From the IMG/VR virus record IMGVR_UViG_3300045115_000022, positions 1 through 29,189 of that record: a stretch of DNA of 29,189 bases; one strand, given 5' to 3'. Of the stretch, positions 14,674-22,160 are shown one piece after another. The notes beneath the pieces are model-generated. The model did no database searches, was not told the DNA's origin, and saw only the letters and a list, made by a program, of their open reading frames with translations. How positions within the stretch are numbered: the first letter of the stretch is position 1; each line of letters begins with the position of its first letter. This DNA comes from a virus. The translations under genes and the position numbers were made by a program.

Positions 14674-15198
14674 CTACGGAACGTCAAACGTCCCGGTCTT
14701 GAGCACCGACCCGGACGAATCGAACATCGTGTATGTGGCGTCCTCGAGCTTCTCGATCCAGTAAAGCGCCTCGCTGACCGCGCCCCGGAAGCCAAGGAAC
14801 ACGTCCATCTGGTAGCGACTCTCCCACCCCGCGTTGACGATAACCGGGATGTTGTTGACTCCTCCGGTCGCCTGCACGGCCACGTTGACCGCCCGGAACT
14901 TTTCCAGTGTGGCGTCAAGGGCCAGGGCCTCGCGGGCTGCGAATGCGTGCGCCTTGGCCTGCGGCCCGAAGAACTGCACCGACATGCTGGCCCTGAATTC
15001 CTGCCTGTGCTCCCGGGTGTTCTGCGTCCCGAGCAACGGATCGCGGTCGGGGTGTCCTCGGGGGATGGCAGTGGTGAGCGAGACGGTGGCAAACGAGAGC
15101 GCAGGCTTTGGGCCAGACCCATGGCCGTTGATGACCTCGGCTCCGGTGGCATCGGAGAGCCACTGCCGCACGGCTGCCTGGAAATCGGGCACGCTCAT
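14674..15198 (-). CDS. Neck terminator / tail completion protein (LIC_12616-like)
   Basis: 174 residues resembling phage neck terminator proteins of the gp12-like or LIC_12616 group. Visible elements are FATVSLTTAIPRGHPDRDP, the QEFRASMSVQFFGPQAKAHAFA unit with a helix of alanine-rich type, and WESRYQMDVFLGFRGAVSE, a strand pair common in these proteins. It likely caps the tail tube and sheath and joins them to the head neck. The start overlaps the preceding stop as ATGA. The stop lies just before the sheath Shine-Dalgarno. Confidence 0.78.
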   Translation of the reverse strand: MSVPDFQAAVRQWLSDATGAEVINGHGSGPKPALSFATVSLTTAIPRGHPDRDPLLGTQNTREHRQEFRASMSVQFFGPQAKAHAFAAREALALDATLEKFRAVNVAVQATGGVNNIPVIVNAGWESRYQMDVFLGFRGAVSEALYWIEKLEDATYTMFDSSGSVLKTGTFDVP

Positions 15199-15545
15199 TT
15201 CCGCACCCCCAGGACTTCGTAGTGTGCCTCCTCGAGACCAATACCGGTACTCAGGTTGTCAACCTCGACAACCTCCCACGCATGGCCGTCCCACGTGATT
15301 CGATCCGCACTGGTGTGTGCCGCCTCGTCCGCCGTGCGGAGCGCCGTGCCAGTGAATACGATGATTCCGGCCGTGCCCCTGCGACCTTCCGGCAACGTCG
15401 CCATGCGCTCTGCTGGCATTGGCTGCACGCAGGCCGTGATGCTCAGCGAAACAGAACCACCTTCGGACCAGTCGCCGGAGACGTAGGAGCCCGCTGCATA
15501 GCGGGTCACCGACACGGTCCCGAAGAGTTCGGTCGGCTGCTGCAT
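15195..15545 (-). CDS. Head-tail joining / stopper-type protein
   Basis: A 116-residue beta-rich protein (ITACVQPMPAERMATLPEGRR, GIIVFTGTALRTADEAAH, DRITWDGHAWEVVEVDNL). Small proteins with a W-DG-x-x-W-E-V strand at this place are head completion or stopper proteins, which close the portal channel after packaging and receive the tail. The start shares one base with the previous stop (TGATG) and the end overlaps the neck gene as ATGA. Confidence 0.68.
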   Translation of the reverse strand: MQQPTELFGTVSVTRYAAGSYVSGDWSEGGSVSLSITACVQPMPAERMATLPEGRRGTAGIIVFTGTALRTADEAAHTSADRITWDGHAWEVVEVDNLSTGIGLEEAHYEVLGVRK

Positions 15546-16060
15546 CAGTTCCGCCCCCTCTCGAGGACCTGCGCGCCGTCGATGACGACGCGGGTGCCCC
15601 CGGACTTTGCCAGCGTCCCGGTGTCAAAGAGGGGCTGCGTTCCCCCATGCTTACGGCCGGCGATTGTGCTCTCTGCGAGCGGAGGCCATTGCGGATCGCC
15701 CTTGGTGAGCTTCGCCCGGATGTCCGACAGGATGATCTCGCCTGTGCCAGCGAGCACGGACTTGACCGTTCCCTTGCGCATGATGATTCGCAGGAGGCCC
15801 TTGTCGAGCAGCTCCTGATACTTCTGCCTGTTCTCGTCTGCGGTGCTGCGAATGAATGAGCGCTCCGGAATCACCGGCTCCGTCCCCGGCTTCGTGCCAA
15901 ACTCGTGCACGCTGGCGATGTAGGGGATGGTCGGCTCGCCGTCTCCGTGCGCCTTCTCTCCCCAGTAGCCTACATCTACCCAGGAGTTCCGTGCCCGGCC
16001 CATCTCGCGCAGGATGGCATTGTATCCAAGGTCCTTGTCCGTGGTTGCGGCCTCAGGCAT
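15545..16060 (-). CDS. HK97 gp10 / Mu gpG-like virion morphogenesis protein
   Basis: 171 residues. The frame is open back to 16435, but the upstream part is the shadow of the next connector gene; ATG 16060 fits because it overlaps that gene's stop by eight bases. Typical signatures are VDVGYWGEKAH, the IASVHEFGTKPG strand, PERSFIRSTADENRQKYQELLDKG and WPPLAESTIAGRKHGGTQPLFDTGTLAKS, which is the PL-x-DTG-x-L-x-x-S motif shared by HK97 gp10-like and Mu gpG-like proteins. These proteins act at the head-tail junction. Confidence 0.82.
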   Translation of the reverse strand: MPEAATTDKDLGYNAILREMGRARNSWVDVGYWGEKAHGDGEPTIPYIASVHEFGTKPGTEPVIPERSFIRSTADENRQKYQELLDKGLLRIIMRKGTVKSVLAGTGEIILSDIRAKLTKGDPQWPPLAESTIAGRKHGGTQPLFDTGTLAKSGGTRVVIDGAQVLERGRN

Positions 16061-16442
16061 CCATGGCCCCCACGGAAAAGTCCGGCGTCGGACGGTCGGA
16101 GTCGTCGTCGTCGAGGGTCTTGTCGGAAAGGCTGATGCCGCCGGCGTAGACGCGCCCGGACTGCCCCGCCCTGCGACGGAGCGATACGAAGAGCTCCTGG
16201 TACTGCTTGGCCTTCTGTGAGTAGCTGACGCTGATCCTGCCGACTGTCTGGTCGACGAGTGCCGCGTACTTGTGTGCGAGGTTGCGTGCGGCCTCGGCCG
16301 CAACGGCCAGGACGTTGTCGCCGACGGTGGAGCGGAGATAGGCGATCTCCGCATCCGATACCAGCTCAGTCGAGCCGGTATCCCCGATTGCGTATCGGAC
16401 AGCGTCGGCAAAGCTGGCGCTGGGATCTCCACCATAGGGCAT
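16053..16442 (-). CDS. Head-tail connector (adaptor) protein
   Basis: The 129-residue, mainly helical protein begins with FADAVRYAIGDTG, then ELVSDAEIAYLRSTVGDNVLAVAAEAARNLAHKYA, and YSQKAKQYQELFVSLRRRAG. The D-x-E-I-x-x-L and ARxLAxKYA helices are those of gp6-like adaptors that form a ring below the portal. The ATG has GGAGGAAG seven bases upstream. The C-terminus is acidic. It is the first connector gene after the capsid gene. Confidence 0.75.
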   Translation of the reverse strand: MPYGGDPSASFADAVRYAIGDTGSTELVSDAEIAYLRSTVGDNVLAVAAEAARNLAHKYAALVDQTVGRISVSYSQKAKQYQELFVSLRRRAGQSGRVYAGGISLSDKTLDDDDSDRPTPDFSVGAMDA

Positions 16443-16475
16443 TGACTTCCTCCATGGCCGCCGCGGCCTCTCGTG

Positions 16476-17453
16476 CTACGCGATCACGTTGCTGGCGTAC
16501 AGGCCCAGCGACGGCGCGATGACCTTCGGATCGAAGAACATGGCGCCCTCCACCCGCTCGCGGGTGTTCTTGTTGGGCACGTCCTCGACCGAGATCGCGA
16601 TGCCCTCCTCGTTCACGCCGTCAGCCCCGGTCCACACGAAGTGGTAGCCGGCGGTTGCGACGCGGGGCGATGGATTCGGCGTGACGTGCACGAGCAGGGC
16701 CTTCTTGGTCCCGGCGATGAACGCGTTGCTCGGCGCCCCCGGAATCGCGCTGGAGTTGTAGACCGCGTCGGCCACGAGGATCTCATCGAGCTCCATCATC
16801 GCAGCGACCTGCTGCGTGGTCGCACGGCCGCCCGCCGCCTGGAAGGCCGGGTTGTTGTACGCCAGCCGTCCGATGATCTGCGGGTGCTCCGAGATCATGT
16901 CCCACACGTCCGGAGTCAGCATGAGCTTGTTGGGCTTGCGACCCGTGGCGAGCTGGACGGTGCGCCGCCAGTTCTTCACGTCGGTGACCGGCGTCCCGTT
17001 GGTGTAGTCGCTCCACAGCGTGAAGCCTGCACCGCCGACGAGATCGGTGCCCCAGATGCCGGCGCCGAAGAAGTTGGCGACGAAGTTGCGCTCCCTCTTG
17101 ATCAGAAGCACCTCGGTGATGAACCGGGTGGCGTCCTGCTCGGGATTGAGGATGGAGTCCGCGTTGCGGGCCTCGCGCTCCGAGATGTCCTTGCCGAAGC
17201 CGTACTCCCGACAGAAGAACGACCCGGTCGAGAGGCCGTAGTCGCCGAGCTCGACCTCGGTATTCGGGGCACGGAGCTTCGCCTGGTCCCGCATCATGTC
17301 CTCGACCGTGTACGTGTAGTACAGGTCCGACTCCTTCGGGACCATCACTTTCGGAAACATCTTCAGCGCGATGAACGAGTCCAGGTCCTGGAGCACCTGG
17401 AGGGAGAAGTTGGTCAGCGGCTGGCTGACGTGTGTCTGGCTGGGGGTCGGCAT
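16476..17453 (-). CDS. Major capsid protein
   Basis: 325 residues from ATG 17453, which is preceded by AAGGAGG; a TTG six bases further up is less likely. Features of the HK97-fold capsid proteins in this gene neighbourhood are an N-terminal extended arm (FSLQVLQDLDSFIALKMFPKV), the GLSTGSFFCREYGFGKDISEREARNADS segment, a long spine helix (ERNFVANFF) and the WRRTVQLATGRKPNKLMLTPDVWDMISEHPQIIGRL core. A DEILVADAVYNS strand and a FVWTGADG strand near the end complete the fold. It follows scaffold and decoration genes. No protease cleavage site can be named, although a protease gene is present upstream. Confidence 0.88.
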   Translation of the reverse strand: MPTPSQTHVSQPLTNFSLQVLQDLDSFIALKMFPKVMVPKESDLYYTYTVEDMMRDQAKLRAPNTEVELGDYGLSTGSFFCREYGFGKDISEREARNADSILNPEQDATRFITEVLLIKRERNFVANFFGAGIWGTDLVGGAGFTLWSDYTNGTPVTDVKNWRRTVQLATGRKPNKLMLTPDVWDMISEHPQIIGRLAYNNPAFQAAGGRATTQQVAAMMELDEILVADAVYNSSAIPGAPSNAFIAGTKKALLVHVTPNPSPRVATAGYHFVWTGADGVNEEGIAISVEDVPNKNTRERVEGAMFFDPKVIAPSLGLYASNVIA

Positions 17454-17485
17454 GGTCAAATCCTCCTTGTGTTGTCATCGGCTGG

Positions 17486-17506
17486 AGGGGGCCGCACTGG
17501 CCCCCT
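17486..17506 (-). other. Perfect 8-bp GC stem-loop before the capsid gene
   Basis: AGGGGGCC and GGCCCCCT form a perfect eight-base-pair stem with a five-base loop in the gap between the decoration and capsid genes. No T-run follows in the direction of transcription, so it is not a standard terminator. An RNA processing or stability element that raises capsid mRNA is possible. Confidence 0.55.
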
Positions 17507-17521
17507 GCCATGCCGCCTTTG

Positions 17522-19411
17522 CTACGCCTGCTCGGTCACGTCGATCTCTGCGCCGGAGATGGCAGCGGTCGTCGCTGCGGCCGTGGTGCACTGGACCCAC
17601 AGATGGTAGGTCTTGTCGGCACCGACGGTCACGGCCAGGCCGGTGGCACCGTCATCGAGCGCATAGGCCGCCGTCTTGCTCACCTGCACCATCACGCTTT
17701 CCTCAACGCGGGTGGGGGTGGCGCCTGCGGCCTTGGCCAAGGACACCAGCTTTCCGTCGACGGTGACGGCATTTCCGCCCGAGTTGAGCGCGCCAAGCAG
17801 CCTGTACCCGGTGATCACGTCCCCGACCCGCAGGCCCGGGATGGCGATGAGCAGATACTCGTTGGTCTGGCTGGCCGGGAGTGCAGCATGGCCGAGTTCA
17901 TCGATGGTCCAGTTGGTGTCCATGCCGATGAACGCGTTTGCCTTGATCACGCGGGCGCTGGTTCCGTCCTGCACCCACGCAGGAAGCAGAAGCACGGTCA
18001 GGTCCACCCCAGCACCACCGGCGGTCGAGAGCGCCACACCGAGGGCGTAATGGCCCTTGATTCCGCTGGCGGTAATGGCCCGGCCGACCACATTGGCCTG
18101 CACCGTATCGCCAGCAGTCACGGCAGCGCCAGAGGTGCAGGTCACGACCCCGGCGAACTGTACGGTTGCGGAGACGCCGACGGCCGCGGTATCGAGGCTC
18201 ACGCCGATGGCCCGCTGGCCGCTCGACGTGATCGCCTTGCACTCGCCGGCCACAGTGTTGGCGGTGACGAACAGTTTTGCGGTCACACCTGCGGCCTCGG
18301 CAATCAACTCGGTCGTGAGCTGCGATGGCAGATCCTGCTCCCACCCCATAGGGACGATTGCGACATTGATGTCGCCGCCGCCCGCACCGTCTGCGCTGAG
18401 TGCGTAGCCGATCAGGTGATTGTCAGCACTGGCAACGTAGGTCACGGCCAAGCCGGCCGCATCCGCCATGAGCGCGGCCCCAGCAGCCACGATGCCGCCG
18501 GTGGTCACGCTGGCGATGCCAGCCATCTGGACGATCACATTGCCGCCACCCGCATCGGTCGTTGCGCAGACGCCGATTGCCGCATCTCCGGCTCCGCAGG
18601 TGTCGACGCGGCCCGCCACGGTGCCGGCCTTGACGAACGTCTTGGCGGTGGTGCCGCCGGCACCTGCGATGAGGGTGGTCTGCACCTTGGTCTGCACAGT
18701 GGGGTTTGCTCCGCGCTGGGTCAGGAGCACGTGCACGTCCGCATCGGCGCCCGCAGTGTCATTCAGTGCGGTACCAAGGACGAAGTAGCCGGCAGTGCCG
18801 GGGTTGTCGATGACCTTGCCAGCCGCATTGCAGATCAGTTCGGCCCCGAGGGTGACGGCTGCGCCCGAGGTCGCGGTGGCGACGCCCGAGGTCTGCACGA
18901 CCACTTCAGCAGCCGCTGCGGCCCCGGTGACCACGATGCCCACGCAGTCGGACCCGAGGGTACCCTTGACCACTTCGTCATCGGCAGACCCGACCTTGAC
19001 GGCCAGTTTGGCTGCGGCGCTCAGGTCGGCACCGGCAGTCATGCGGGCAAGGCCGCTGGACTCCTGCCCGGGCATGAGCTGCACGTCGAACAGGGCTCCG
19101 GTCGCTGCACCCGTGATGGCCACGCCAAGGGCGTAGCCGTCGCCGGTCTTCTTGTGCGCCTTGCCGGAGGCATCGGACTCGACGGTATCGCCTGCCGTGA
19201 TGGCGGAGCCGGCGATCATCTTGACCTTGCCGGCCGTTGCGACCTCCGCCGCATGCCCGGACGAAGGCGTGTTGACCAGCACCCCGACGCACTTGCTGCC
19301 GAGGGTGCCGACGTTGACCGTGTCGGCCGAGATGAGCCTGACCGCGTAGTACTGCTTCGCGCTCAGATCGGCTCCTGCGATGTAACTCTGCCTGGTGACG
19401 CTCTCGGACAT
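17522..19411 (-). CDS. Capsid decoration protein with four tandem domains
   Basis: The 629-residue protein is built of four copies of a 115-123-residue beta-rich unit of DUF2190-like decoration type, followed by a different C-terminal domain at about 484-629. The repeated core appears as GSAITAGDTVESDASGKA (68-85), GAAVTLGAELICNAAGKV (183-200), GGIVAAGAALMADAAGLA (305-322) and GAAVTAGDTVQANVVGRA (428-445). Each is followed by a lGxAL strand and a V-x-L-L strand. Single-domain members are about 100-120 residues and bind capsid lattice sites. The ATG follows GGGAGGAG at four-base spacing. Its place between scaffold and capsid genes fits. The C-terminal domain is not recognised and could face outwards. 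Confidence 0.8.
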   Translation of the reverse strand: MSESVTRQSYIAGADLSAKQYYAVRLISADTVNVGTLGSKCVGVLVNTPSSGHAAEVATAGKVKMIAGSAITAGDTVESDASGKAHKKTGDGYALGVAITGAATGALFDVQLMPGQESSGLARMTAGADLSAAAKLAVKVGSADDEVVKGTLGSDCVGIVVTGAAAAAEVVVQTSGVATATSGAAVTLGAELICNAAGKVIDNPGTAGYFVLGTALNDTAGADADVHVLLTQRGANPTVQTKVQTTLIAGAGGTTAKTFVKAGTVAGRVDTCGAGDAAIGVCATTDAGGGNVIVQMAGIASVTTGGIVAAGAALMADAAGLAVTYVASADNHLIGYALSADGAGGGDINVAIVPMGWEQDLPSQLTTELIAEAAGVTAKLFVTANTVAGECKAITSSGQRAIGVSLDTAAVGVSATVQFAGVVTCTSGAAVTAGDTVQANVVGRAITASGIKGHYALGVALSTAGGAGVDLTVLLLPAWVQDGTSARVIKANAFIGMDTNWTIDELGHAALPASQTNEYLLIAIPGLRVGDVITGYRLLGALNSGGNAVTVDGKLVSLAKAAGATPTRVEESVMVQVSKTAAYALDDGATGLAVTVGADKTYHLWVQCTTAAATTAAISGAEIDVTEQA

Positions 19412-19450
19412 GATCTCCTCCCTGTCAGCCGGCCGGAGCCGGGCTCGGTT

Positions 19451-20464
19451 CTAGTTCCTGCGTCCGTCGTATCGGTACTGCTCGTACAGCTTCGGGTCCT
19501 GCTGCCAGACCTTCGCCTCGGCCGCGGACCGCGTCATCTTCGGATCGGCATCCAGCATCTTCTGTACGCGCTGCGCACAGATGGCCTCAGCCTCCTTGCG
19601 TCCGCCGGACAGGGGCGATCCTTCCGCACCGGAACCGATCTCGCCCATCGGGGCCCGCGCCGCCGCCGCCTCCTGCCGCCACAACTCCATCATGTCGGCA
19701 TAGAGTTTTTCGTCGGTGCGCTTGGCCCGGAGCGCGGTGGCGTGCCGCTTGGCCTTGTCGCCGGCAAGGTCTCCGATTTCGTCCAGGGCCCGCGTGACTT
19801 CGGCCTCCTCTGCGGCGGCCTTCGCAGAAGCAGCGGCAGCGGCCTGCTCCTGCTCCCGGCGTGCGACGTCTGCCTCTCGTGCGATGATTGCCTGTTCCCG
19901 ATCCCATGCCGCACGGACGATGCTGCGCACGGACTCGGGCACCTTCTCGATGTCGAGTTTGCCGTCTGCGGTGAGCGGGAACTCGCTGCGAGCCTGCGCT
20001 TCGGCGGCCTGCCGCTGTGCCTCGGCTTCTGCGTCAAGGGCTTCGCACCTGGCAATTGCGGCCTGCGCCCGCTCGATCCATGCAAGGTCCGCGATGTTGT
20101 ACCCGGCGATTGCGGCCAACCGGGCGAACTCGTCGTGCTCCATCTGGCCACGCAGGGGCTCCAGTGCGGCAAGCGCAGCGGTCACGGCCGCCATCATGGC
20201 GTCGGCCTTCTCACCACGGACAACCGGGGCCTCGGCCACCTTGGCCCGGGCAGCATCGATTCCCTCTCCGATGGTGCGGATGGTCTCGACCAGATCGGCC
20301 GGGATCTCGATGGTCTTGCGTTCCTTGTTGGGCATGGCGTCTCCTTGACTGCGGACCTGAACGAAGGTCGGGAAGTTGGCGGGGTTCTTGACCAGGCCGA
20401 TGCGCGGCACAATCAACCCCTTGAGGTCTTCGCTGGTCTCGACGGTATTGGTCTCGTCGCTCAT
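19451..20464 (-). CDS. Scaffold protein with an N-terminal motif and nested start
   Basis: The 337-residue product has a long, charged, alanine/glutamate-rich coiled-coil region at about 125-260. The C-terminal segment AEAICAQRVQKMLDADPKMTRSAAEAKVW-x-x-DPKLYEQY is a pattern seen at the ends of phage scaffolds and protease-scaffold proteins. The N-terminus carries VPRIGLVKNPANFPTFVQV, like the LVDRPAN-type motif of XkdF/T4-like proteins. ATG 20464 lacks a good Shine-Dalgarno, while Met44 (20335) has AAGGAG five bases upstream, so a 294-residue short form is likely made as well or instead. It should guide capsid assembly inside the procapsid and leave before packaging. Confidence 0.78.
   Translation of the reverse strand: MSDETNTVETSEDLKGLIVPRIGLVKNPANFPTFVQVRSQGDAMPNKERKTIEIPADLVETIRTIGEGIDAARAKVAEAPVVRGEKADAMMAAVTAALAALEPLRGQMEHDEFARLAAIAGYNIADLAWIERAQAAIARCEALDAEAEAQRQAAEAQARSEFPLTADGKLDIEKVPESVRSIVRAAWDREQAIIAREADVARREQEQAAAAASAKAAAEEAEVTRALDEIGDLAGDKAKRHATALRAKRTDEKLYADMMELWRQEAAAARAPMGEIGSGAEGSPLSGGRKEAEAICAQRVQKMLDADPKMTRSAAEAKVWQQDPKLYEQYRYDGRRN
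20341..20346 (-). promoter_or_regulatory. Internal ribosome binding site in the scaffold gene
   Basis: AAGGAG on the minus strand is followed after five bases by an in-frame ATG at 20335 (Met44 of the long form). It is far better than the site before the first ATG at 20464, so a nested product is expected. Confidence 0.6.
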
Positions 20465-20523
20465 GGCGACAGTGTGCGTTCAATGGTGATGCCGCGTCAA
20501 AATGAAATGTGATGTTTCTTTTG

Positions 20524-20540
20524 CGCCCCCTATGGGGGCG
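20524..20540 (-). other. Perfect 7-bp GC stem-loop before the scaffold gene
   Basis: CGCCCCC and GGGGGCG form a stem with a three-base loop, five bases after the helix-turn-helix gene stop. In the direction of transcription it is followed by CAAAAGAAAC, not by Ts, so it is not a canonical terminator. The 81-base gap is among the longest in the block. Confidence 0.55.
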
Positions 20541-20545
20541 GGTGG

Positions 20546-21106
20546 TCACACGGGGAAGATCACGACCGGGGATTTGCTGATCTGCACAAGGCTGCGCAGG
20601 CTCCGCTCAGCGTCGATGATCCGGACTCCCTTTTCCGTGATGGCAACCACACAGGTCTCGAGGCGGTGCGGCTCCACGTTGTCGGCCTTGGCCACGAGCT
20701 CGGCATCTGCGAGTGCCGCGATCTGCCGACGCTTGCGGAGCTGCCCGATCACCTTGGCCACGTGGTGCGGGTGCCACTCCTGCGGCCGTCCCTGCTTGCC
20801 TGGCTCCATGCCGGGAATCCATCCCTTGGCCACCATCTGCGAGATGATGGTGCGGGAGACTCCAGCCTCGGCCTCGACCTCAGACAGGGTGAGCCAGTTG
20901 CGCTCCTCCGGCGGAGGTGCGGCCGGTTCCTTCGGCGGTTCCGGCGCGGGCGGAATCACGCGCTCGGCCGGCTCCCCCGGTTCTGCCTGCACTTCCGTCT
21001 CCGACTCGGCCTCGCTCACAACATCGACCTCGTTGACGGCCGGAGGGGCCGCCGCCTCTGCCTTCCTCTCTTCCTTGCGGGGTGCCCGCGTCCGCTTCGC
21101 TGCCAT
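20546..21106 (-). CDS. Helix-turn-helix protein inside the head module
   Basis: 186 residues from ATG 21106, chosen because AGGAGG is six bases upstream; ATG 21112 would have no spacing. Residues 1-68 are basic then very acidic and proline-rich and probably disordered. Residues about 70-128 look like a MerR-type or terminase-like winged helix-turn-helix (LTLSEVEAEAGVSRTIISQMVAKGWIPG, then GRPQEWHPHHVAKVIGQLRKRRQ). The last sixty residues form a small unknown domain ending in strands. DNA binding is likely; the target is unknown. It sits between the protease and scaffold genes, so it may be a late regulator or a DNA-contacting head protein. Confidence 0.65.
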   Translation of the reverse strand: MAAKRTRAPRKEERKAEAAAPPAVNEVDVVSEAESETEVQAEPGEPAERVIPPAPEPPKEPAAPPPEERNWLTLSEVEAEAGVSRTIISQMVAKGWIPGMEPGKQGRPQEWHPHHVAKVIGQLRKRRQIAALADAELVAKADNVEPHRLETCVVAITEKGVRIIDAERSLRSLVQISKSPVVIFPV

Positions 21107-21116
21107 GCTCATCCTC

Positions 21117-22157
21117 CTACGGTTTGGCCTTCCAGCCTTCGATGCTCACTCCGACATACTCGCCGGCCAGCACGCACTGCCACTTCTCCGGGTCGCGAAT
21201 CCAGACCTCGATCAACCACGAGCCCTTGGCGACCGGCACGCTCCCGATGGGGCAGTCGCACCGCTTGACCCACGACTCAACCACGTACGCGTCGATTGGG
21301 TCGGCGGGCACCCGGTTGGTCGGCACGCCGTGCTCAGTTACGTCCCCGAGCTCCGGGTCACGCAGAACCCACGCGCCGCTTGCATCCCGCTGCCAGTGCT
21401 CGTCCGTGATTGTCTCACCACGCAGGGCGATGCTCGAAATCATGAAGCCGTGCGCCCACGCCTCGACCATCTCCGGGCTTGCGGTGGTGCCCCAACTCAC
21501 GTCAATGCGGCCCGGCTCATACACGACACAGGTGAGGAGCTGCCGATCTTTGCCTTCCATGTCCCGCACGATGCGCTTGTCAACGATGGGGGCGCTGCGA
21601 GTCATGCGCTCGAAGCGGGCAGTCTCGGACTTGACCGCGGCCCGGAACTCTTCTGCGGTATCGGGCACCGCATCGATGATTGCCACGGCCACAACTTCGG
21701 CCCGCACAGCCTCGGCCTCCCACTCGCAGCGCACCAGGACCACGTCGCCCGTCGAAACGGAATGCCCCGCACAGTCAGCCGCAACGACCGGGTCGAGTAC
21801 TGTGACAGTCCCGGCTCCCGACCGCACGCCAACGGTTGCCACGCTGCCATCACCAACAACGTCGACCGCCATGACCCGGCCCCGGAACGTGACGGATCGG
21901 GCCTTGGGTTTTGGTGCTGCGTAGACGAACTTGATCGGCTTGCCGTCCGAGGAGGTCTCCTCGGTGCGGTAGATGAACTTGTCGCTCTCGGGGTCCACCT
22001 GCCGCCAACGGTATGTCTTCTCCGTCTCGTCAAGGCCGTCGGTGTAGAAGTCGTGCGCCTTCAGCCAGGTCTTGCATTCTGCCTTCGTCCAATCGGACTT
22101 CGGCATGATGACTGACTGAATGTGCGTACCCTCTCCCTTGCGTCCGACGTCCGGCAT
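21117..22157 (-). CDS. XkdF-like prohead protease
   Basis: The 346-residue product shows the bipartite signature of phage XkdF-like putative serine proteases. Near the N-terminus is IQSVIMPKSDWTKAECKTWLKAHDF (13-37) followed by Y-RWRQVDPESDKF. At the C-terminus are a FMISSIAL strand, IDAYVVESWV, GSWLIEVWIRDPEKWQCVL and GEYVGVSIEGW, where the GVSIEG serine is the expected nucleophile region. An extra beta-rich stretch (about 85-170) is inserted in the middle. Such proteases mature the procapsid by cutting scaffold and capsid arms. It starts three bases after the Mu F-like stop. Confidence 0.82.
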   Translation of the reverse strand: MPDVGRKGEGTHIQSVIMPKSDWTKAECKTWLKAHDFYTDGLDETEKTYRWRQVDPESDKFIYRTEETSSDGKPIKFVYAAPKPKARSVTFRGRVMAVDVVGDGSVATVGVRSGAGTVTVLDPVVAADCAGHSVSTGDVVLVRCEWEAEAVRAEVVAVAIIDAVPDTAEEFRAAVKSETARFERMTRSAPIVDKRIVRDMEGKDRQLLTCVVYEPGRIDVSWGTTASPEMVEAWAHGFMISSIALRGETITDEHWQRDASGAWVLRDPELGDVTEHGVPTNRVPADPIDAYVVESWVKRCDCPIGSVPVAKGSWLIEVWIRDPEKWQCVLAGEYVGVSIEGWKAKP

Positions 22158-22160
22158 TGG

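Noticed and set aside
16061-16435. N-terminal extension of the gp10/gpG-like protein
   Set aside because: It is Ser/Arg/Pro-rich and coincides with the connector gene in another frame. ATG 16060 gives the normal family length.
17432-20512. Open frame of 1026 codons on the plus strand
   Set aside because: It lies opposite the capsid, decoration and scaffold genes, all of which have ribosome sites and family motifs. The product is rich in His, Gly, Asp and Arg as expected of an antisense shadow in GC-rich DNA.
20524-20540. Rho-independent terminator after the helix-turn-helix gene
   Set aside because: The stem is good but the bases after it in the direction of transcription are A-rich; the T-rich side is on the wrong end.
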